DNA of 64,000 nt, from contig NZ_JAHKJW010000032.1 of assembly GCF_019710745.1 (NCBI RefSeq), positions 1-64,000 on the forward strand. The letters are read 5' to 3'. The DNA is from Streptomyces beigongshangae. Its GTDB lineage: Bacteria > Actinomycetota > Actinomycetes > Streptomycetales > Streptomycetaceae. How positions within the stretch are numbered: the first letter of the stretch is position 1; the number at the start of each line of letters is the position of its first letter. The position numbers and the translations under genes were made by a program. Positions 1 to 8,805 of the stretch are shown piece by piece. The notes below the pieces were generated by a model. That model searched no databases, was not told the DNA's origin, and worked only from the letters and a program-made list of their open reading frames with translations.

Positions 1-88
1 CGGCTCCGCCCGGTCCGGCGGAGCCGCCGGATTTCACGGACCGGGCGGGCGCGGGCACCCTGCGGCGCGGGGGTTCCCTGTCGGACAC
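1..88 (-). CDS. ftsI: FtsI-type penicillin-binding protein, N-terminal fragment
   Basis: Only the first 29 codons are present; the gene runs off the left edge. It opens with GTG at 88 and reads MSDREPPRRRVPAPA, a basic, Pro/Arg-rich cytoplasmic tail as expected before the membrane anchor of the septal transpeptidase. It begins 5 bp after the ftsL stop on the same strand, which is the usual rsmH-ftsL-ftsI order. The identity rests on position and the N-terminal composition; no catalytic motif is inside the window. Confidence 0.8.
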   Translation of the reverse strand, partial: MSDREPPRRRVPAPARSVKSGGSAGPGGA

Positions 89-93
89 TTCCG

Positions 94-708
94 TCACCTG
101 CCGGGGGTCGTGGAGGTCGGCGTGGACTGCGGGGCGGGCCCGGTGGTGGGCACGGCGGCGGGATCCGTGACCGGATCCGGGGCGCCGTCCGGTGCCGGGG
201 GCCCGCCGAGCGCGGAGGGCTCGACGGGCGCGGCGGGTGCGGCGGGTGCGGTGGGCGCGGTGGGCACGGAAAGTGCGGTGGGCGCCGGGCCGGGGACGGG
301 CGTCCCGGGCGGGCGGACCCCGGGGGCGGACAGGGACGACTGCTCGGCGGCCGCGCCGGGGACGCCGAGGACCGTGCCGTCGGGGTTGAGGAAGGCCGGG
401 TCGCCGCCGGGCACCATGCCCAGCTCGTGGGCGCGGCGCTGGAGGGCGTCCGGGGCGGAGTAGGCGTCCACGTCCCGCTGGAGCGCCTGCTCCTCGTCGG
501 TGAGGCTCCTGGTGTCCTTCTGGAGGTCGTCGAGCTGGAACGACCCGGCGCTGAGCGCGGAGTTCAGCATCAGGAGCCCGATGAGACCGCCCCCGAGCAG
601 CACCACGACCAGCAGGACGAAGGGCGTACGGGCGGCCTGTCCCGAGCCGGTCGGGAAGAGCCGTGCGAGCCGGGCCGCCCGCCCGCGCAGCTCGGGTTTC
701 CTAGTCAC
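94..708 (-). CDS. ftsL: Cell division protein FtsL-like (septum formation initiator family)
   Basis: Small bitopic divisome protein that bridges FtsQ and FtsB-type partners to the septal synthase. The 204-residue product has a short basic cytoplasmic N-terminus, one membrane segment at about residues 30-50 (FVLLVVVLLGGGLIGLLML), a short coiled-coil stretch (LDDLQKDTRSLTDEEQALQ) and the pattern APDALQRRAHELGMVPGG typical of actinobacterial FtsL. The C-terminal 80 residues are Pro/Ala/Thr-rich and unstructured. GTG at 708 is chosen because it gives the family N-terminus; GGGAGG lies about 14 bp upstream. It sits between rsmH and ftsI in the division cluster. Confidence 0.88.
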   Translation of the reverse strand: MTRKPELRGRAARLARLFPTGSGQAARTPFVLLVVVLLGGGLIGLLMLNSALSAGSFQLDDLQKDTRSLTDEEQALQRDVDAYSAPDALQRRAHELGMVPGGDPAFLNPDGTVLGVPGAAAEQSSLSAPGVRPPGTPVPGPAPTALSVPTAPTAPAAPAAPVEPSALGGPPAPDGAPDPVTDPAAVPTTGPAPQSTPTSTTPGR

Positions 709-813
709 TCGTCGTCACTCGTCCTCCCGCGGACTCGGGTGTCCGGCCGACGGGCCCTCGTTCCGGGCCCGTGCGTCCGGCGGGTCCGGTGGTCCGCTGC
801 ACGCGTCCCCGCG

Positions 814-1776
814 TCACTCGGCGTCCTCCCGGATGCGCTGTGCCCCGCGCAGCCGGGCCGGGGCGGCCCGCCGGTTCTGCGCGATCTCCTCCTCGGTGGG
901 AAGTTCGGCACCACGGGTGAGCAGCTTGAGCCGGGGCTGGTAGCGCTCGGGGACGACCGGCAGTCCGGGCGGCGCGGTGGTGGCGGCGCCTGCCGCGAAC
1001 ACCTGCTTCACCAGCCGGTCCTCCAGGGAGTGGTACGACAGCACGGCGATCCGGCCCCCGACCGCGAGAGCCTTCACGGCGGCGGGGACCGCCCGCTCCA
1101 GGACGGCGAGTTCGCCGTTGACCTCGATGCGCAGCGCCTGGAACGTCCGCTTGGCGGGGTTGCCGCCGGTGCGCTTGGCCGCCTGCGGCAGGGAGTCGCG
1201 GATCAGCTCGACGAGCCGCGCGCTGTGGGTGAAGGGCTCCTTGGCGCGTTCGCGCACGACCGCGGACACGATCCGCTTGGCCTGCTTCTCCTCGCCGTAG
1301 GCCCGCAGGATCCGGACGAGTTCGCCGGGCGGGTAGGTGTTGAGCACCTCGGCCGCGCTGATGCCGGCGGTCTGGTCCATGCGCATGTCGAGGGGCGCGT
1401 CCTGGGCGTAGGCGAAGCCGCGGTCCGCCTCGTCGAGCTGCATGGAGGAGACGCCGAGGTCGAAGAGGACGCCCTGGACGTGCGGCAGGTCCAGGCGGTC
1501 GAGCACGTCGGGGAGCTCGTCGTAGACCGCGTGCACCGGCGTGGCCCGGTCGCCGAAGGGCGCGAGCCGCTCCCCGGAGAGGCGCAGGGCCTCCTTGTCG
1601 CGGTCCAGGGCGACCAGCCGCGCCCCGGGGAAACGGGTGAGCAGGGCCTCGCTGTGGCCGCCGAGGCCGAGCGTGCAGTCGACGACCACGGCTCCCGGCC
1701 GCTCCAGCGCGGGAGCCAGCAGGTCCAGGCACCGCTGGAGCATCACCGGGACATGTCGGCTGTGGCTCGAGCTCAA
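814..1776 (-). CDS. rsmH: 16S rRNA (cytosine1402-N4)-methyltransferase RsmH
   Basis: Methylates N4 of C1402 in the 30S P site using S-adenosylmethionine. The 320 residues match the family length. Visible signatures are [13 protein letters not shown] at the N-terminus, the SAM-binding [31 protein letters not shown], and [12 protein letters not shown] near the C-terminus. The start is a TTG at 1776 preceded by GAGAGGG; no better start exists before the conserved block. It is the first gene of the division cluster here. No mraZ is found upstream, where many bacteria carry it. Confidence 0.96.
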   Translation of the reverse strand: MSSSHSRHVPVMLQRCLDLLAPALERPGAVVVDCTLGLGGHSEALLTRFPGARLVALDRDKEALRLSGERLAPFGDRATPVHAVYDELPDVLDRLDLPHVQGVLFDLGVSSMQLDEADRGFAYAQDAPLDMRMDQTAGISAAEVLNTYPPGELVRILRAYGEEKQAKRIVSAVVRERAKEPFTHSARLVELIRDSLPQAAKRTGGNPAKRTFQALRIEVNGELAVLERAVPAAVKALAVGGRIAVLSYHSLEDRLVKQVFAAGAATTAPPGLPVVPERYQPRLKLLTRGAELPTEEEIAQNRRAAPARLRGAQRIREDAE

Positions 1777-2018
1777 GGGGCCCTCTCAGGTCCGGCGCGG
1801 CCGGTACGCACCGCCGGGTCCCCGCCCTCCCGCGGCCGACACGGGGAGTCCCCGGGTGGAGGGAGGGCCCGCCGGCGCCGGAGAGCGTCAGCCGACCGGG
1901 AGCGGGAGGAGGCCGAGCCGTACGTACGCGCCGCGCACGCGGGGAGGTCCCGGCACGGGCGCCGGTCCTCCGGGATAGCAGTCCAGCGGGGAGGACGTCT
2001 CGCCTCCCGCTTCGCGTC

Positions 2019-2046
2019 ACCTTAGTCCACGGTGTCACACGGTCAA
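2019..2046 (-). promoter_or_regulatory. Promoter of the rsmH-ftsL-ftsI cluster
   Basis: On the minus strand, TTGACC (2046-2041) and TAAGGT (2024-2019) are separated by 16 bp, a close match to the HrdB-type consensus. Transcription would start near 2012, leaving an untranslated leader of about 235 nt before the rsmH TTG at 1776. The rest of 1777-2223 contains no convincing gene. Confidence 0.65.
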
Positions 2047-2223
2047 TGAACCGGCCTGCGCGTCGCGACTCCGAGGGGGATCACGCCGCAAACCAGGTGT
2101 TTCCACCCGTACGGATGGACTCGCTCCACCCCTGTGGGTTACCTCACACACCAATGTTCCCTGATGTTCTTTGTCCCCTCCCACAGCAGGCCCGAACGTG
2201 CCGCGCCCCTTACCGTCATGGGT

Positions 2224-2772
2224 ATGACGACTTCCGCATCCGTTCCCGCCGAACCCGAAGACGCCATATCCCGCCCCGGCACCGTCACGGACCGCCTGGT
2301 CGAGGCCAACGGGCGGTACGCCGCCGCGTTCGCCGATCCCGGCATGGACGCGCGGCCCGTACTGGGCGTCGCGGTCGTGGCCTGCATGGACGCCCGCCTC
2401 GACCTGCACGACGCACTGGGCCTGGAGCTCGGCGACTGCCACACGATCCGCAACGCGGGCGGCGTCGTCACCGACGACGTGATCCGCTCCCTCACCATCA
2501 GCCAGCGCGCGCTCGGCACCCGCAGCGTCGTGCTCATCCACCACACCGGCTGCGGCCTGGAGTCCCTCACCGAGGAGTTCCGCCACGACCTGGAGATGGA
2601 GGTGGGCCAGCGCCCCGCCTGGGCGGTGGAGGCGTTCCGGGACGTCGACCAGGACGTACGGCAGTCCATGCAGCGGGTGCGGACCTCCCCCTTCCTCCTG
2701 CACACCGGGGACGTACGTGGTTTCGTGTTCGACGTGAAGACGGGCCTGCTGCGTGAGATAGACCCCACCTGA
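2224..2772 (+). CDS. Beta-class carbonic anhydrase
   Basis: Interconverts CO2 and bicarbonate. The 182-residue protein has the beta-class zinc motifs: ACMDARLDLHDALGL (Cys plus the Asp-Arg pair) and HHTGCGLE (His and Cys ligands), with the Gly-rich IRNAGGVV between them. Upstream in-frame ATGs exist at 2134 and 2218, but ATG 2224 is preferred because TACCGT at 2211-2216 ends 7 bp before it and there is no Shine-Dalgarno sequence, the pattern of a leaderless mRNA. It is a single-gene unit, divergent from the rsmH promoter. Confidence 0.92.
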   Translation: MTTSASVPAEPEDAISRPGTVTDRLVEANGRYAAAFADPGMDARPVLGVAVVACMDARLDLHDALGLELGDCHTIRNAGGVVTDDVIRSLTISQRALGTRSVVLIHHTGCGLESLTEEFRHDLEMEVGQRPAWAVEAFRDVDQDVRQSMQRVRTSPFLLHTGDVRGFVFDVKTGLLREIDPT

Positions 2773-2976
2773 CGCCGGTTTCACCCGGTCAAAAACCGCA
2801 AGACCTGACATATCGCGGCCAGTTGTCCACAGGCGAGTGACACGAACCGGTAACGGCAACAAGAATGCGTCTGTGGCGTCGCGCGGAACTTTTCCCGCGT
2901 GGTGTCCGTGTTCGGGGTGGGCCGGTCCGCATCGCAGAGCGTCGGCCCGGAGAATGAACGGGCCGAGGAGGGCCGG

Positions 2977-4014
2977 GTGACGACCTATGACGATCGAGCG
3001 AGCCTCACAGATCTGACCGCCACTGTGGAGAGAGTCCGCAGTTCGGTGGAGGAAGTGATCGAGGGCAAGCCTGAGGTCGTACGGCTTTCGCTGACCGTGC
3101 TGCTCGCCGAGGGGCATCTTCTGATCGAGGATGTCCCCGGCGTCGGCAAGACCATGCTCGCCAAGGCGCTGGCGCGGTCCATCGACTGCTCGGTGCGGCG
3201 TATCCAGTTCACGCCCGACCTGCTGCCCTCGGACATCACGGGGGTGTCCATCTGGGACCAGCAGAGCAGGGACTTCGAGTTCAAGCCCGGCGCGATCTTC
3301 GCGCAGATCGTGATCGGCGACGAGATCAACCGCGCGTCGCCCAAGACGCAGTCGGCGCTCCTGGAGTCCATGGAGGAGCGCCAGGTCACCATCGACGGGC
3401 AGACCTACGAACTGCCCGGTCCGTTCATGGTGGTGGCCACGCAGAACCCGGTCGAGATGGAGGGCACCTACCCGCTGCCGGAAGCGCAGCGCGACCGTTT
3501 CATGGCCCGGGTCTCCATCGGCTACCCCAGCGCGGAGGCCGAGCTGCGGATGCTCGACGTCCACGGCGGCGTCTCCCCGCTGGACGACCTCCAGCCGGTG
3601 GCGCACGCGCACGAGATCGTCAAGCTCATCGACGCGGTGCGCACGGTCCACGTCGCCGAACCGGTGCGCAGGTACGCGGTCGACCTGGTGGGCGCCACCC
3701 GCAGCCACCCGGACCTGAGACTGGGCGCCTCGCCGCGCGCCACCCTGCACCTGCTGCGCGCCGCGAAGGCGTCCGCCGCCCTGAGCGGCCGGGACTACGC
3801 CCTGCCGGACGACATCCAGGCGCTCGCCGTGGCGGTCCTGGCCCACCGGCTGCTGCCCACCGCCCAGGCCCAGCTGAACCGCCGCACGGCCGAGCAGGTC
3901 GTCCTGGAGATCCTCCAGCGCACGCCCGTGCCCGCGGCGCCCCGGGCGCCGGGCGGCCCGGGGACGGTCCGGGGCGCGTCCGACTTCGGCCAGCAGCCGC
4001 CCCGGAGGCTGTGA
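2977..4014 (+). CDS. MoxR-family AAA+ ATPase
   Basis: Chaperone-like ATPase thought to act with the neighbouring DUF58 protein in assembling or activating protein complexes. The 345 residues contain Walker A (VPGVGKT), Walker B (GDEINRA), sensor 1 (ATQNPVE) and the ESMEERQVT stretch typical of MoxR. GTG 2977 is chosen over the in-frame start at 2899 because GAGGAGGG lies 4 bp upstream. Its stop overlaps the start of the DUF58 gene. The order MoxR, DUF58, transglutaminase is a widespread operon; the exact substrate is unknown. Confidence 0.92.
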   Translation: MTTYDDRASLTDLTATVERVRSSVEEVIEGKPEVVRLSLTVLLAEGHLLIEDVPGVGKTMLAKALARSIDCSVRRIQFTPDLLPSDITGVSIWDQQSRDFEFKPGAIFAQIVIGDEINRASPKTQSALLESMEERQVTIDGQTYELPGPFMVVATQNPVEMEGTYPLPEAQRDRFMARVSIGYPSAEAELRMLDVHGGVSPLDDLQPVAHAHEIVKLIDAVRTVHVAEPVRRYAVDLVGATRSHPDLRLGASPRATLHLLRAAKASAALSGRDYALPDDIQALAVAVLAHRLLPTAQAQLNRRTAEQVVLEILQRTPVPAAPRAPGGPGTVRGASDFGQQPPRRL

Positions 4015-5363
4015 TGACCGCCGGGGGGATGCCGGCAGCGACGGCCGAGGAGGACAAGGGCGGGCTGCGGACGGCTCTCGCCGGACTCACCACGCGCGGG
4101 CGGTCCTTCCTGGCCGCCGGCATCGCGGCCGCGGTCTGCGCGTACGTCCTGGGGCAGAGCGATCTGCTCCGGGTCGGGCTGCTGCTCGCCGTGCTGCCGC
4201 TGGTCTGCGCGGCCGTGCTCTACCGCACGCGCTACCGCGTCGCCGGCAGCCGCCGCCTCTCCCCCGGCCGGGTGCCGGCGGGCTCCGAGGCACGGGTCCA
4301 CCTGCGGATGGACAACGTCTCGCGGCTGCCCACGGGCCTGCTGATGCTCCAGGACCGGGTGCCCTACGTGCTGGGGCCGCGGCCCCGCTTCGTACTGGAC
4401 CGGGTCGAGGCGGGCGGCCGGCGCGAGGTGTCGTACCGCGTGCGCTCGGACCTGCGCGGCCGCTATCCGCTGGGCCCGCTGCAACTGCGGCTCAGCGACC
4501 CCTTCGGGATGTGCGAACTGACCCGCTCCTTCTCCACCCACGACACCCTCACCGTCGTCCCCCGTGTGGAGCCCCTGCCGCCGGTGCGGCTGACCGGCGA
4601 GGCGAAGGGGTACGGCGACGGGCGGCAGCGCTCGCTCGCCCTGGCCGGCGAGGACGACGTGATCCCGCGCGGCTACCGCTACGGCGACGACCTGCGCCGG
4701 GTCCACTGGCGCCTGACCGCCCGGTACGGCGAGCTGATGGTGCGCCGCGAGGAGCAGCCCCAGCGGTCCCGCTGCACGGTGCTCCTCGACACCCGGGGCG
4801 TCGCCTTCGACGGCGCGGGCCCGGACTCGGCCTTCGAGTGGGCCGTCTCGGGCACGGCCTCGACGCTGGTGCACATGCTGGAACGGGGCTTCTCGGTACG
4901 GCTGCTGACCGACACCGGGGCCTCGGTGCCGGGTGAGGGCGCCGACGGCTTCGCGGGGGCGAGCCAGGAGTCGGCGGACGCGGCGGGGCTGATGATGGAC
5001 GCCCTCGCGGTGATCGACCACTCCGACGGCACGGGCCTGTCGCGGGCGTACGACGTGCTGCGCGGCGGCAACGAAGGACTGCTGGTCGCCTTCCTCGGCG
5101 ACCTGGACGAGGAACAGGCGGCGGTGCTCGGCAGGATGCGCCAGCGCAGCGGTGGGGCGGTCGCCTTCCTGCTGGACGGCGGGGCATGGACGCGGGGCGC
5201 CGCCGACGGACGATGCGAGGAGCGGCTGCGGATGCTGCGTGAGGCGGGCTGGACCGCCCTGGCCGTCCCGCCGGGGGCCGGTCTGGAGGGCCTGTGGCGG
5301 GAGGCGGACCGACAGCGCAACGGGATCGCCTCCACGGGCGGCGCGGCGGGGGGCGGCTCATGA
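4014..5363 (+). CDS. DUF58 domain membrane protein
   Basis: Partner of MoxR ATPases, with a von Willebrand A-like fold predicted for this family. The 449-residue protein starts with two membrane segments (about residues 28-75), followed by a soluble region carrying the DUF58 signature YRYGDDLRRVHWRLTARYGEL. ATG 4014 has GGAGG 5 bp upstream and overlaps the MoxR stop; GTG 4011 is the alternative. The last codons overlap the next gene (ATGA), so translational coupling of all three genes is likely. Function is inferred from the conserved trio only. Confidence 0.9.
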   Translation: MTAGGMPAATAEEDKGGLRTALAGLTTRGRSFLAAGIAAAVCAYVLGQSDLLRVGLLLAVLPLVCAAVLYRTRYRVAGSRRLSPGRVPAGSEARVHLRMDNVSRLPTGLLMLQDRVPYVLGPRPRFVLDRVEAGGRREVSYRVRSDLRGRYPLGPLQLRLSDPFGMCELTRSFSTHDTLTVVPRVEPLPPVRLTGEAKGYGDGRQRSLALAGEDDVIPRGYRYGDDLRRVHWRLTARYGELMVRREEQPQRSRCTVLLDTRGVAFDGAGPDSAFEWAVSGTASTLVHMLERGFSVRLLTDTGASVPGEGADGFAGASQESADAAGLMMDALAVIDHSDGTGLSRAYDVLRGGNEGLLVAFLGDLDEEQAAVLGRMRQRSGGAVAFLLDGGAWTRGAADGRCEERLRMLREAGWTALAVPPGAGLEGLWREADRQRNGIASTGGAAGGGS

Positions 5364-7867
5364 GCGGGCGCGCGCGACTGGCCCTGTGCGCCGCGGCGGC
5401 GACGCTGACGGCGTCCTGCGCGCTGCTGCCGCTGGTCGAGCCGGCGACCTGGTTCCTCCAGGCCGCGTTCCTGCTCGCGATACAGACCGGGGTGGGCGCG
5501 GCGGCCCGGCGGGTGCCCCTCGCCCGGCCGCTGACGGTCGCGGTGCAGGCGCTGGTCACCCTGCTGCTGCTGACCCTGTCCTTCGCCCGGGAGCAGGCCG
5601 TCGCCGGACTGCTGCCGGGCCCCGAGGTGTTCCGCCACCTCGGCGAGCTGCTGCAGGCCGGCACGGACGACGTCGGGCGGTACTCGATACCGGCGCCGCT
5701 CTCCGACGGCATCCGGCTGATGATGGTCGGCGGCGTCGTGGTCATCGGGCTGGCGGTGGACGCGCTCGCGGTGACGTTCCGCAGCGCGGCCCCCGCCGGG
5801 CTGCCCCTGCTCGCGCTGTACTCCGTCGCCGCGGGTCTCGCGGACGGCGCCGCGGGCTGGATCTGGTTCCTGCTGGCGGCCGCCGGCTACCTGGTGCTGC
5901 TGCTGGCCGAGGGACGTGACCGGCTGTCGCAGTGGGGCCGGGTCTTCGGCGGCGGCCCCCGCGCACCGGGGGCGCCGCCCTCCGGGAGCGCGCTGGCACC
6001 GGTGCGCACGGGACGGCGGATCGGCGCCGTCGCCCTCGGCATCTCCCTGGCCGTACCGCTCGCCCTGCCCTCGCTCGACGGCGGACTGCTGGACACGGCG
6101 GGGGGCGGTGTCGGCGCGGGCTCCGGGGGCGGCGGCACGATCTCCGCGGTGAACCCCCTGGTCTCGCTCCGCGACAGCCTGAACGTGGACGAGGACCGCG
6201 AGGTCATGTCCTACCGCACCGACTCCGAGGAGACCCGGGACCTCTATCTGCGGATCGTCGCGCTCGACGAGTTCGACGGCACGGCGTGGAAGCCCGCCAA
6301 GCGGCATGTCGAGGACGTACCGGGGACGCTCCCGACGCCGCCCGGCCTCGGTGACGGCGTCCGGCGCACCGAGATCCGGACGAGGATCTCGGCGGCCGAC
6401 TGGTACGCGCAGGACTGGCTGCCCATGCCGTACCCGGCCAGCCAGGTGGGGATCGACGGCAGGTGGCGGTACGAGCCCGTGGGCCGCACGCTCGTGGGCG
6501 ACCACGGCCAGACCACCCGCGGCAAGGACTACACGGTCGAGAGCCTGGTCGTGCGGCCGACCGCCGAGCAGCTCTCGGGCGCGCCCGAGGCGCCGGAGGT
6601 GCTGAAGCGCGAGTTCACCCGGGTACCCGGCTCGCTGCCGCCGGTGGTCGCCCAGCGGGCACGCGAGGTCACGGCGGACGCGGACAACGACTACGAGCGC
6701 GCGGTGAAGCTGCAGGACTGGTTCGCCCTGGAGGGCGGCTTCACCTACGACACGGACGTGCAGGTCGGCAGCGGGTCCCAGGCGATAGCGCGCTTCCTCA
6801 GGGACAAGGAGGGCTTCTGCGTCCACTTCTCCTTCGCGATGGCCTCCATGGCCCGCACGCTGGGCATACCGGCCCGGGTCGCGGTGGGCTTCACCCCCGG
6901 TTCGCCCCAGGCGGACGGCACGTCCTCGGTGGGGCTGCGGGACGCGCACGCCTGGCCCGAGCTGTACTTCGAGGGCGTGGGCTGGACCCGCTTCGAGCCG
7001 ACGCCGAACCGCGGCAACGTCCCGGAGTACACGCGGCCGGACACGCCCGGCACGACGCTCCCCGAAGCGGACGTGCCGTCGAGGTCCTCGTCCACGGCGC
7101 CCTCCGCGGCACCGTCGAGCAGCGAGGGCTGCACGGCGGCCGAGAAGCGGCTGGAGCAGCCCTGCGGCAGCGAGTCCCCGCAGGCGGCGTTCGGCGCGAC
7201 GAACGACGATCCGCCGTGGTGGCTGTCCCTGCTCCTCTGGCTCGCGGGCGGGCTCGCCGTGGGCACCCTGCCGCTGCTGCCGATGCTGTGGCGGCTGCGG
7301 GCCCGATCGGTCCGGCTCGGTTCGCCCGGCCGGGCCGGGGCGCACGGCCCGGCGGCCGGCCGGAAGGCCGGCGGCGAAGCATGGGACATCCGGCTCGACG
7401 CGCACGGCCGGACCGAGGCGGCCGCCGTCGCCGCGGCGGCCGCTGCCGCGGCCGAGGCCGCCGCGCTGGAGGCGTGGCAGGAGGTCAGCGACACGGCGTG
7501 GGACTTCGGCATCACGCCCGACGAGTCGCAGACGCCGCGCAAGGCGGCGGCGCGGATCGTCCGCGTCGGGCACCTCGAACCGGAGGCGGCCGCCTCCGTC
7601 CACCGGGTCGCCGACGCGGTGGAGCAGGCCCTGTACGCGCCGAGCCCCCGGCCGGCCCCGGGGCTGGGCGACGACGTCCGCCGGATGACCCTGGGCCTGC
7701 GGGCCGCGGCCGACCGCGGTACGCGCCTGCGCGCGCTGCTCGCGCCGCGCTCCGCCGTCCGGGTGGTGTGGGCGGCCTCCGAGCGGTGGATCACGCTGAG
7801 GTCCCGTGCCGCGGCGCGCTGGACGGCCCTGGTACGGCGGCCGTCGGGACAAGGCGGCGGAGGCTGA
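5360..7867 (+). CDS. TgpA-like membrane transglutaminase (DUF3488/DUF4129 architecture)
   Basis: Multi-pass membrane protein with an extracytoplasmic transglutaminase-like domain, third gene of the MoxR operon. The 835 residues show about six N-terminal membrane helices, then the core around GFCVHFSFAMASMARTLGIP (catalytic Cys near residue 487) and RDAHAWPELYFEGVGW (catalytic His). The usual acidic third residue appears as Glu in RFEPTP rather than Asp. A final membrane helix lies near residues 618-640, followed by a cytoplasmic Ala-rich tail. ATG 5360 overlaps the DUF58 stop. Transpeptidase or protease activity is not proven for this family. Confidence 0.88.
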   Translation: MSGRARLALCAAAATLTASCALLPLVEPATWFLQAAFLLAIQTGVGAAARRVPLARPLTVAVQALVTLLLLTLSFAREQAVAGLLPGPEVFRHLGELLQAGTDDVGRYSIPAPLSDGIRLMMVGGVVVIGLAVDALAVTFRSAAPAGLPLLALYSVAAGLADGAAGWIWFLLAAAGYLVLLLAEGRDRLSQWGRVFGGGPRAPGAPPSGSALAPVRTGRRIGAVALGISLAVPLALPSLDGGLLDTAGGGVGAGSGGGGTISAVNPLVSLRDSLNVDEDREVMSYRTDSEETRDLYLRIVALDEFDGTAWKPAKRHVEDVPGTLPTPPGLGDGVRRTEIRTRISAADWYAQDWLPMPYPASQVGIDGRWRYEPVGRTLVGDHGQTTRGKDYTVESLVVRPTAEQLSGAPEAPEVLKREFTRVPGSLPPVVAQRAREVTADADNDYERAVKLQDWFALEGGFTYDTDVQVGSGSQAIARFLRDKEGFCVHFSFAMASMARTLGIPARVAVGFTPGSPQADGTSSVGLRDAHAWPELYFEGVGWTRFEPTPNRGNVPEYTRPDTPGTTLPEADVPSRSSSTAPSAAPSSSEGCTAAEKRLEQPCGSESPQAAFGATNDDPPWWLSLLLWLAGGLAVGTLPLLPMLWRLRARSVRLGSPGRAGAHGPAAGRKAGGEAWDIRLDAHGRTEAAAVAAAAAAAAEAAALEAWQEVSDTAWDFGITPDESQTPRKAAARIVRVGHLEPEAAASVHRVADAVEQALYAPSPRPAPGLGDDVRRMTLGLRAAADRGTRLRALLAPRSAVRVVWAASERWITLRSRAAARWTALVRRPSGQGGGG

Positions 7868-7899
7868 TCCGGCCGCCGGGCCGGAGACGGTGAGGGTGA

Positions 7900-7937
7900 A
7901 AGGGGGGTGCTTGCCCGCTCGGGCGAGCACCCCCCTT
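7900..7937 (+). terminator. Hairpin terminator after the MoxR operon
   Basis: A 12-bp perfect stem (7900-7911 with 7926-7937) starts AAGGGGGGTGCT and continues inward by GC-rich pairs to a 4-nt loop. It begins 33 bp after the TgpA-like stop. No long U-tract follows, which is common for Streptomyces terminators. Confidence 0.75.
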
Positions 7938-7941
7938 CTGC

Positions 7942-7981
7942 CTGCTCTTCCTGCTCTTCCTGCTCTTCCTGCTCTTCCTGC
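7942..7981. repeat. 9-bp tandem repeat (CTCTTCCTG)
   Basis: Four successive copies of CTCTTCCTG with a partial fifth lie between the two convergent terminators. They are non-coding in any supported gene and could serve as a strain-typing variable-number repeat. Confidence 0.8.
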
Positions 7982-8050
7982 CGGATCCTCCTCGCGGCGG
8001 CCCGCACGGCTCCCGTGTGGACGAGGACACGGGGCCGGGCGCGGGCCGGG

Positions 8051-8097
8051 CACGCCGAAGGGGCGGCCACCTCGGTGGTGGCCGCCCCTTCGGCGTG
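8051..8097 (-). terminator. Perfect 20-bp hairpin terminator after the DUF3040 gene
   Basis: Arms 8051-8070 and 8078-8097 are perfect reverse complements around a 7-nt loop. The hairpin lies 26 bp beyond the stop of the minus-strand DUF3040 gene and can also block transcription arriving from the other side. Confidence 0.85.
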
Positions 8098-8122
8098 TGT
8101 CCGTCGGACGGGACCCGGTGGG

Positions 8123-8527
8123 CTAGTGGCCGCCCTGCTCGTCCCGGCGCCGCTGCCAGCGCTGTTCGATGCGGTCCATCATGGAGCGCCGCTGCCGACC
8201 CTGAACGCGAGTCTGAGCAGCGCCCGGCGCGCCCGTCGCGGGCTGTTCACCCGGCTTGGGAGCCTTGCGCCAACCGGTCACGGCGAGCACGGCGCAGCCC
8301 AGCATGACGAGAAAACCCACCACACTGACCCAGATCTGCTGTGCGACCATTCCGGCCATGAGGAGCGCGATACCTACGAGGAAGCCCGCGACCGCCTGGT
8401 AGACCCGTCGCCGGGTGTACGTACGCAGCCCGCTTCCCTCAAGCGCTGTCGCGAACTTGGGATCTTCGGCGTACAGCGCTCGCTCCATCTGCTCGAGCAT
8501 TCGCTGCTCGTGCTCCGAGAGCGGCAC
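8123..8527 (-). CDS. DUF3040 small membrane protein
   Basis: A 134-residue actinobacterial protein of unknown role. The N-terminus PLSEHEQRMLEQMERALY followed by DPKFA is diagnostic of DUF3040. Two membrane helices follow (VAGFLVGIALLMAGMVA and IWVSVVGFLVMLGCAVLAV), then a basic, Gln/Arg-rich cytoplasmic tail. GTG 8527 is chosen because GAGGAGG precedes it by 5-6 bp; 40 upstream in-frame codons are discarded. A 7-bp hairpin (8548-8564) lies just upstream. A similar gene (Rv2169c) occurs near the division cluster of mycobacteria. Confidence 0.88.
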   Translation of the reverse strand: MPLSEHEQRMLEQMERALYAEDPKFATALEGSGLRTYTRRRVYQAVAGFLVGIALLMAGMVAQQIWVSVVGFLVMLGCAVLAVTGWRKAPKPGEQPATGAPGAAQTRVQGRQRRSMMDRIEQRWQRRRDEQGGH

Positions 8528-8708
8528 GGCGTCCTCCTCATCGTGCAGTCGTCGGGGCGACGACCGGGGGTCCCCTTCAGGATAGGCAGGGAATCGCCCC
8601 CGTGAAACCCGCCCCTCTGCGCCAATTGGCCAACCGGGAACCGCCAAGGCGCTCCGATCCGCTGAGGCGTAGATTCCCCAACGACCGGCGCGTCATGCCG
8701 GACGGTCT

Positions 8709-8744
8709 CCCCCGATCATACGGCGCCGAGCGTCCGATCGGGGG
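8709..8744 (-). terminator. Hairpin downstream of the methyltransferase gene
   Basis: CCCCCGATC at 8709-8717 pairs with GATCGGGGG at 8736-8744. It lies 62 bp after the stop of the minus-strand methyltransferase gene. The loop is 18 nt and no U-tract follows, so termination is plausible but not certain. The remainder of 8528-8805 shows nothing else coding. Confidence 0.5.
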
Positions 8745-8805
8745 GCCTGTGGCGTACTCCATCTGCCGCCGCGCCCCTGATCAGCGGTGTATCACGGGAG
8801 GCACC

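Noticed and set aside
1777-2223. mraZ gene upstream of rsmH
   Set aside because: No ORF in this gap encodes the MraZ repeat; the gap holds a promoter and a leader only.
7942-7981. CRISPR-like array
   Set aside because: Repeats are only 9 bp, contiguous and without spacers, and no cas genes are present. The same applies to 22665-22700 and 27145-27186.
4679-8053. Minus-strand ORF of about 1,120 codons across the MoxR operon
   Set aside because: It is a frame shadow; the opposite strand holds the clear DUF58 and TgpA-like genes.
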